Source of the DNA: Planctomycetota bacterium
GTDB lineage: Bacteria; Planctomycetota; UBA8742; UBA2392
Direction: 5' to 3'
DNA length: 64,000 nt
NCBI GenBank assembly: GCA_019636195.1
Contig: JAHBYA010000002.1
Location: 330,311-394,310, forward strand
Position numbers and translations under genes: made by a program. How positions within the stretch are numbered: the stretch's first letter is position 1; each line of letters begins with the position of its first letter. Under the pieces are notes generated by a model. It did no database searches. It was not told where the DNA came from and was given only the letters and a program-made list of their open reading frames with translations. Of the stretch, positions 59,599 to 64,000 are shown in pieces.

Positions 59599-60633
59599 AT
59601 GAAAGCTGTAATCGTTCGTGAACACGGCGGCTTCGACAAGCTGCTGATCGAAGACCTGCCCAGACCGCAAATCCGCCCCGACGAGGTGCTGATCGCGGTG
59701 AAAGCCGCCGGCATCAACCACCTTGACCTGTGGGTGCGCAAGGGCGTGCCCGGCCACAAGTTTCCGCTGCCGATGATCCTTGGCACCGACATCGCCGGCG
59801 TAGTCGCCGAAGTCGGGAGCCTGGTCACCAACGCCAAGGTCGGCGACCGTGTGGCGGTCATGCCCGGCTTTGCCCAGCCCACCAGCGACGAAGCGTTGTC
59901 GGGCAACATTCACCTTGCGCGCGACTACGGCATCTTTGGCGAAACGCGCAACGGCGGCTGTGCCGAGTTCATGGACGCGCCGGCGGTCAACCTGATGCCG
60001 ATGCCGGATTGGATGAGCTTCACCGACGCAGCCGCCTGCCCGCTGGTTTTTCTCACGGCGTACACCATGCTGCGCAAGGCCAACGTACAGCCCGGCGAAA
60101 CTGTGCTGATGCACGCGGCCGGCAGCGGCGTGACCAGCGCGGGCATCCAGATTGCGCGGATGTTCGGGGCTACCGTGATCACGACCGCGGGCAGCGACGA
60201 AAAACTTGCCAAGGCCAAAGCCCTTGGCGCCGACTACGGCATCAATTACCGCACCCACGACTTTGTTGAAGAGGCCAAGAAGATCGCCGGCCGCGCCGGC
60301 GTGGACGTGGTGTTCGACCACATCGGCCCGGATACATTTGCGGGCAACATCAAGGTGCTGAAGTGGGGCGGGCGGCTGGTCACCTGCGGCAGCACCAGCG
60401 GCGGCGAAGTGCCGCTGAACCTGCGCGCGGTTTTCTTCAAGCGCATCAGCATCATCGGCAGCACCATGGGCCCCAAGGCCGACCAGCTGGCGGTGTGGAA
60501 GCTGCTTTGCAACCGCAAGTTGACGCCGGTGGTGGATCGTGTCTTTCCGGTGCGTGACGTGGCGGCTGCCCACGAGTATGTTGAGTGGCGCAAAGCCTTC
60601 GGCAAGGTTGTGCTGGACCTGGAACGCTGGTGA
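59599..60633 (+). CDS. Zinc-type/quinone-oxidoreductase-like dehydrogenase
   Basis: 344 residues from ATG 59599. The medium-chain dehydrogenase fold is clear: VKAAGINHLDLWVRKG, GTDIAGVVAEVGS and Rossmann motif HAAGSGVTSAGIQIARM, with YGINYRTHDFVEEAKK and GRLVTCGSTSGG. The position of the catalytic zinc cysteine is not conserved, so it is more like NADPH:quinone oxidoreductase or crotonyl-CoA-type members. A four-base gap to the monooxygenase-like gene suggests an operon with the fatty-acid-type enzymes downstream. Confidence 0.9.
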   Translation: MKAVIVREHGGFDKLLIEDLPRPQIRPDEVLIAVKAAGINHLDLWVRKGVPGHKFPLPMILGTDIAGVVAEVGSLVTNAKVGDRVAVMPGFAQPTSDEALSGNIHLARDYGIFGETRNGGCAEFMDAPAVNLMPMPDWMSFTDAAACPLVFLTAYTMLRKANVQPGETVLMHAAGSGVTSAGIQIARMFGATVITTAGSDEKLAKAKALGADYGINYRTHDFVEEAKKIAGRAGVDVVFDHIGPDTFAGNIKVLKWGGRLVTCGSTSGGEVPLNLRAVFFKRISIIGSTMGPKADQLAVWKLLCNRKLTPVVDRVFPVRDVAAAHEYVEWRKAFGKVVLDLERW

Positions 60634-60637
60634 AGCC

Positions 60638-60988
60638 ATGTACTGCCAACTGATCAAAGTCGTCTGCAAACCCGGCGAAGATGCCGCCACCCGGCAAGGG
60701 CTTGATCGTTATGTGAAGGCCGCCAGCCTGAACCCGGGCTTTGTGCACGGCAGCTGGTTCGTGCCCGAGGCGCTGCCCGGCGGCGAAACCCCCGGCGGCT
60801 TCAGCATCAAGGACCGCGAACACACCTACTTTGTGTATCTCGCGTTTCGCTCGCCGCGCGACATGTTGAAACACGTTGAACTGTACCACGGCGAAGACAT
60901 CAACATGCTGCCCAGCCCCCACGACTACCTGCTGGGCGCCTTCAACGAAAGCACCAGCATCGAAGTCCAGAACCTGTACGAAGAGTAG
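60638..60988 (+). CDS. Antibiotic-biosynthesis-monooxygenase (ABM)-like protein
   Basis: 116 residues. The alpha/beta ferredoxin-like fold of the ABM/dimeric alpha-beta barrel family is suggested by YCQLIKVVCKPGEDAATRQG, LNPGFVHGSWFVPE and HTYFVYLAFRSPRDMLKHVE. No heme or cofactor ligand can be assigned. It sits between the quinone-oxidoreductase-like gene and enoyl-CoA hydratase, all in one direction. Confidence 0.7.
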   Translation: MYCQLIKVVCKPGEDAATRQGLDRYVKAASLNPGFVHGSWFVPEALPGGETPGGFSIKDREHTYFVYLAFRSPRDMLKHVELYHGEDINMLPSPHDYLLGAFNESTSIEVQNLYEE

Positions 60989-61032
60989 CCCGCCCTTTTG
61001 TGTTTTGGCGCGCACCCCGCTAAAACCGCGCC

Positions 61033-61800
61033 ATGAGCTACCAACTGATCTCTGTGCAGCGCGACACAGGCAACCCGCGCATCGTGCTGGTCACGCTGCG
61101 GCGCGCAACCGTCAAGAACGCCATCAACAAGGCCATGGTCACCGAGCTGCACAGCGCATTTGACAACCTGCGCGACGACGCCGACATCGGCTGCGTTGTT
61201 TTGACCGGCGATGGCGACGACTTTGCGGCGGGCGCCGACATCGCCGAATTGCGCGCGCGCGGGGCACAGGAAAGCCTGGCCGCGATCAACAGCGCCCTGT
61301 TTGCAAAAATCGAAACATTCCCCGTGCCCGTGATCGCCGCCATCAAGGGCTATGCGCTGGGCGGCGGCTGTGAACTTTCGCTGGCGTGCGATATTCGCGT
61401 CGGCGGCACAAGCGCGCAGATGGGCCAGCCGGAAGTCAACCTCGGCATCATTCCGGCCGCGGGCGGCACACAAAGGCTGCCGCGGATTGTAGGGCTGGGC
61501 CGCGCCAAAGAGCTGGTGCTGACGGGCATGATTATCGGCGCCACCGAGGCGCATCGCATTGGATTGCTTAATCGCGTGGTGCCCGACGAACAACTCATGG
61601 AGGAAGCGCTGAAGCTGGCGGGCACGATCTGCAAAAAGGGGCCCTTTGCAATCAGGATGGCCAAGCAGGCCCTGAACCAGAGCGCGCGGACAGGCATGGA
61701 CAACGGGCTCGCCTTCGAAAGCACAGCACAGGCCCTGCTGTTCGAAAGCGAAGACAAGAAGCAACGCATGACCGACTTTCTAGAACGCAAAAAGAAATAG
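61033..61800 (+). CDS. Enoyl-CoA hydratase/isomerase-family protein
   Basis: 255 residues. The crotonase fold has the oxyanion-hole motif DFAAGADIAEL, and GYALGGGCELSLACDI and GQPEVNLGIIPAAGGTQRLP hold both glutamates that activate water in enoyl-CoA hydratases. It should hydrate trans-2-enoyl-CoA. A 3-hydroxyacyl-CoA dehydrogenase gene follows after the GxxExxY cassette, so the two steps of beta-oxidation are adjacent; the cassette appears to have been inserted between them. Confidence 0.94.
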   Translation: MSYQLISVQRDTGNPRIVLVTLRRATVKNAINKAMVTELHSAFDNLRDDADIGCVVLTGDGDDFAAGADIAELRARGAQESLAAINSALFAKIETFPVPVIAAIKGYALGGGCELSLACDIRVGGTSAQMGQPEVNLGIIPAAGGTQRLPRIVGLGRAKELVLTGMIIGATEAHRIGLLNRVVPDEQLMEEALKLAGTICKKGPFAIRMAKQALNQSARTGMDNGLAFESTAQALLFESEDKKQRMTDFLERKKK

Positions 61801-61819
61801 TCCGCCGAGTGACTTCAAC

Positions 61820-61858
61820 GGCGCCACGCGACGGCGCGACGAGCGCTACGACGCAACG
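61820..61858 (+). repeat. Left 8-bp-unit array of the GxxExxY cassette
   Basis: Units ACGCGACG, GCGCGACG, AGCGCTACG (9 bp) and ACGCAACG. The array at 62258-62290 is its inverted counterpart, with 29 of 33 positions matching. It begins 19 bp after the enoyl-CoA hydratase stop. Confidence 0.8.
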
Positions 61859-61867
61859 GGAGTGTGC

Positions 61868-62257
61868 ATGGAACCGCCGGAAGAGCAAATCATGCGTGAA
61901 GCGTTCGATGTCGGCATACGAATCCATCGCGAACTGGGACCGGGCCTCTTTGAGTCCGTGTACGACGAGATTTTTTGCCATGAGATGAGAAAGCGTGGCC
62001 ACAAGGTCGAGCGTCAGAAGGATGTTTCAGTCCGGTGGGACGGCCTAGTGTTTGAGAAGGCTTTTCGGCTTGACGTTCTGATTGACGACCTTGTGATCAT
62101 CGAGATCAAGGCAGTAGTTGCGATGAACAGCGTGTTTGAGCGGCAGCTGTTGACCTACTTGAAGTTGTCCGGCAAGCGCCTTGGCGCGGTCATGAGTTTC
62201 GGGATGGAACGATTTGTGGATGGCTTTCGGCGTGTTGTAAACGGCCTGCAGGATTGA
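61868..62257 (+). CDS. GxxExxY protein, putative PD-(D/E)xK nuclease
   Basis: 129 residues from ATG 61868, with GGGAG upstream; a GTG two codons earlier is an alternative. The family motif is seen in GPGLFESVYDEIF (G..E..Y). The C-terminal part has a nuclease-like core: FRLDVLIDDLVIIEIKAV, with D, then E-x-K in the order of PD-(D/E)xK enzymes, followed by RQLLTYLKLSGKRLGAVMSF. Standalone copies are frequent in bacteria of this kind and their role is unknown. Here the gene is intact and sits inside inverted 8-bp arrays. Confidence 0.9.
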   Translation: MEPPEEQIMREAFDVGIRIHRELGPGLFESVYDEIFCHEMRKRGHKVERQKDVSVRWDGLVFEKAFRLDVLIDDLVIIEIKAVVAMNSVFERQLLTYLKLSGKRLGAVMSFGMERFVDGFRRVVNGLQD

Positions 62258-62290
62258 CGTCGCGCCGTGGCGCTCGTCGCGGCGTCGCGT
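62258..62290 (-). repeat. Right 8-bp-unit array of the GxxExxY cassette
   Basis: On the minus strand the units are ACGCGACG, CCGCGACG, AGCGCCACG and GCGCGACG. It starts directly after the TGA of the GxxExxY gene (62255-62257). With the left array it encloses 471 bp. Confidence 0.8.
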
Positions 62291-62315
62291 GTGGCAGTAG
62301 CGTGTGAGGGCAAGA

Positions 62316-63167
62316 ATGGCAATGGAACGGATTGCGGTAATTGGGGCGGGGACGATGGGCCATGGCATTGCGCATGTGGCTGCGCAGGCGGGCTATCGCG
62401 TCGCACTTTACGACATAGAGCAGGCCTTTGTTGACCGCGGCCTGGCCAACATCACAGCCAACCTCGACAAGGGCATCGAAAAGGGCAAGATCACCGCCGA
62501 GCAAAAAGCGGCCACCCTGGCCAACTTGCGCGGCACTGTTGACCTGTCAAGTGCCGCCGCCGACGCCCAACTTGTGATTGAAGCCGTGCCCGAGAAACTG
62601 GAACTGAAGCACGAGCTGTACCGCAAGCTGGACGCGATCTGCCCAGCCGGCACGATCTTCGGCAGCAACACCAGCAGTCTAAGTATCGCAAAGCTGGCAG
62701 CGGCGACAAAGCGCCCGGCGCAGTTCATCGGCATGCACTTCTTTAATCCCGTGCACATCATGAAGCTGCTGGAGATTGTGATGGCAGACAGCACCAGCCC
62801 GGCAACGCTGGCCGCCGCCAAGGCCTTCGGCGAGCGCACCGGCAAAGACTGCATCGTGGTCAAGGACTTCCCCGGCTTTGCGACCAGCCGCTTGGGCGTG
62901 TGTTTAGGCCTTGAAGCAATCCGCATGGTGGAGCAGGGCGTGGCAAGCGCCGAAGATATCGACAAGGCGATGACTCTGGGCTACGCGCACCCCATGGGCC
63001 CGCTGCGCCTGACGGATTTGGTGGGCCTTGACGTAAGGTTGAACATAGCCGACTACCTGCACGGTGAGCTGAAAAGCGAAGTGTTCAAGGCGCCCGAGCT
63101 GATGCGATCCATGGTCGCCGAAGGAAAGCTGGGCAAGAAGTCCGGCCAGGGCTTCTACAGGTGGTAG
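62316..63167 (+). CDS. 3-hydroxyacyl-CoA (3-hydroxybutyryl-CoA) dehydrogenase
   Basis: 283 residues from ATG 62316 (GAGG upstream), matching the short paaH/hbd form. The NAD site is ERIAVIGAGTMGHGIAHVAA; SNTSSLSIAKLAAATKRP and GMHFFNPVHIMKLLEIV carry the catalytic histidine region; KDFPGFATSRLGVCLGLEAI and AMTLGYAHPMGPLRLTDLVG complete the family pattern. It oxidises 3-hydroxyacyl-CoA after enoyl-CoA hydration. Confidence 0.95.
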   Translation: MAMERIAVIGAGTMGHGIAHVAAQAGYRVALYDIEQAFVDRGLANITANLDKGIEKGKITAEQKAATLANLRGTVDLSSAAADAQLVIEAVPEKLELKHELYRKLDAICPAGTIFGSNTSSLSIAKLAAATKRPAQFIGMHFFNPVHIMKLLEIVMADSTSPATLAAAKAFGERTGKDCIVVKDFPGFATSRLGVCLGLEAIRMVEQGVASAEDIDKAMTLGYAHPMGPLRLTDLVGLDVRLNIADYLHGELKSEVFKAPELMRSMVAEGKLGKKSGQGFYRW

Positions 63168-63180
63168 CCACTTGCGTGCT

Positions 63181-63753
63181 CTACCCGTGGTACGCGGGCG
63201 CGTTGCCGGCTTTCCACTTGATGTTGCAGCCCACGCTGGGTGTTTGCTTGTCTGATGGCGGCTTGCCTTGCAGCACGGCGTCGATGGCCTGGCGCAGGTC
63301 TTTGCCTGTCACGGGCACGTCGTTGCCGGGGCGCGAGGCATCAAGCTGCCCGCGGTACACCAGCTTGTGGGCCCGGTCAAACAGGAAAAAGTCCGGCGTG
63401 CACGCGGCGTGATAGGCCTTGGCCACCGCCTGCGTTTCGTCGTACAGGTACGGAAAGGTATAGCCGCGGGCTTTGACTTCGGCCTTCATTTTGGCGGGGC
63501 TGTCGTCCGCATAGTTGGCGACATCGTTGCTGTTGATGCCGACAATCCCCAGCTTGCCTGCATAGTCGCGCCCCAGCGCCGCCAGCCCTTCCGCCAGGTG
63601 CTTCACATACGGGCAGTGGTTGCAAATGAACATCACCAGCACCGGCTTGCCCGTAAAGTCAGCCAGCTTCACAGTGCGGCCGTCCGTGTCCGGCAATGTG
63701 AAGCCAGGGGCCTTCGTGCCCAGCGGTACCATCGTTGAAGGGGTCAGCGCCAT
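63181..63753 (-). CDS. Thioredoxin-family protein (AhpC/TSA-like)
   Basis: 190 residues without a signal peptide. The redox motif CNHC is in MFICNHCPYVKHLAEG, and the fold carries APGFTLPDTDG, GINSNDVANYADDSP and CTPDFFLFDRAHKLVYRGQ with its cis-proline region. Proteins with CNHCPYV form a common bacterial thioredoxin-like group with no single substrate known. It is convergent with the dehydrogenase gene (13 bp between stops). Confidence 0.92.
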   Translation of the reverse strand: MALTPSTMVPLGTKAPGFTLPDTDGRTVKLADFTGKPVLVMFICNHCPYVKHLAEGLAALGRDYAGKLGIVGINSNDVANYADDSPAKMKAEVKARGYTFPYLYDETQAVAKAYHAACTPDFFLFDRAHKLVYRGQLDASRPGNDVPVTGKDLRQAIDAVLQGKPPSDKQTPSVGCNIKWKAGNAPAYHG

Positions 63754-63859
63754 GGCTTCTCCTTTGCGGCAAACTTACACAGCATGACTCCGCGCACAAC
63801 CTTTGACTTCCGTGCGCCGCACAGCCAGACTGGCGCGGGGTCAAATCACGGGGGTAATC

Positions 63860-64000
63860 ATGTTCACGTTGTCCGCGTTGCGCCGCGCGTCTGCGGCAGT
63901 TGTCGTGTTGTCGCTGGCTGTGCTGCTGGTCGGTTGCGGCGGCGGGTTGCGGGTGATTAAGCCTGAGGTGGACGACGCCGCCGGCCTGCGTGCTGTAAGC
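63860..64000 (+). CDS. Lipoprotein, N-terminal part only
   Basis: The window ends after 47 codons. ATG 63860 follows GGGGGTAA. A lipoprotein signal with lipobox LLVGC (Cys 26 in SLAVLLVGCGGGL) is complete. The start of the mature chain is RVIKPEVDDAAGLRAVS. Nothing about its function can be said. Confidence 0.65.
   Translation, partial: MFTLSALRRASAAVVVLSLAVLLVGCGGGLRVIKPEVDDAAGLRAVS

Overview
The window is a gene-dense, high-GC bacterial chromosome segment with about 60 protein genes, one tRNA and no rRNA. No single marker fixes the taxon. The mix of secreted squalene-cyclase-like repeat proteins, HEAT and TPR lipoproteins, a fused FTCD, an XPB-type helicase, RNase HIII, a Rne/Rng enzyme carrying an H1-like lysine/alanine tail, and orphan four-helix-bundle (S23-type) and GxxExxY genes fits Planctomycetota or a neighbouring PVC-type lineage. 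That is inference, about 0.5 confidence.

Layout. 1-9.5 kb (minus): a ferredoxin-MBL hydrolase cut by the window edge, two lipoproteins, a HI0933-type flavoprotein, a secreted cyclase-repeat protein, then a tightly overlapping set of outer-membrane-like protein, sensor kinase, NtrC-type regulator and coiled-coil protein. 10-15.1 kb (plus): XPB helicase, a 65-aa protein, a helicase-associated protein and a TPR lipoprotein, all joined by ATGA overlaps. 15.2-19 kb (minus): DUF2225 protein, thioredoxin-fold protein, and an AONS/KBL enzyme with a long disordered tail. 19.2-20.8 kb: ftcD. 21.3-25.6 kb: CtpA protease, a rhomboid-like protein lacking the catalytic serine, and an FHA-GAF-HD-GYP protein. 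25.7-39.3 kb: a mainly minus-strand central-carbon region (rpe, pgk, gap, pgi, gpmI) with alanine dehydrogenase and a TrkH/TrkA potassium system headed by a c-di-AMP (ydaO) riboswitch. 39.3-43.2 kb: tRNA-Ala(GGC), two alkaline-phosphatase-superfamily enzymes and a MntA/HepT pair. 43.3-53.8 kb (plus): cysC, sat, rnhC, a DUF2344 protein plus Rne/Rng, an M20 amidohydrolase, a membrane protein and secreted proteins. 53.9-57.4 kb: a response regulator-flavoprotein fusion followed by a cNMP-domain histidine kinase. 57.4-64 kb: uppS, a quinone-oxidoreductase-like enzyme, a monooxygenase-like protein, enoyl-CoA hydratase and 3-hydroxyacyl-CoA dehydrogenase, a thioredoxin-like protein and a lipoprotein cut by the window end.

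The least explained feature is a set of short-period repeat arrays (7- or 8-bp units) in intergenic DNA. One inverted pair encloses a frameshifted S23-type gene and overlaps the pgk stop codon. A second inverted pair of the same word has only about 27 bp between its arms and abuts the pgi stop codon. A third, with 8-bp units, encloses an intact GxxExxY gene. Solo arrays with other 7-bp words lie upstream of ftcD, upstream of rpe and between trkH and trkA. Together they suggest a family of small repeat-bounded insertions that settle just behind stop codons, with and without cargo genes. A separate palindromic element of about 101 bp, made of four consecutive 3-4-nt-loop hairpins, occurs twice with a compensatory base-pair change, so its fold appears to be conserved.
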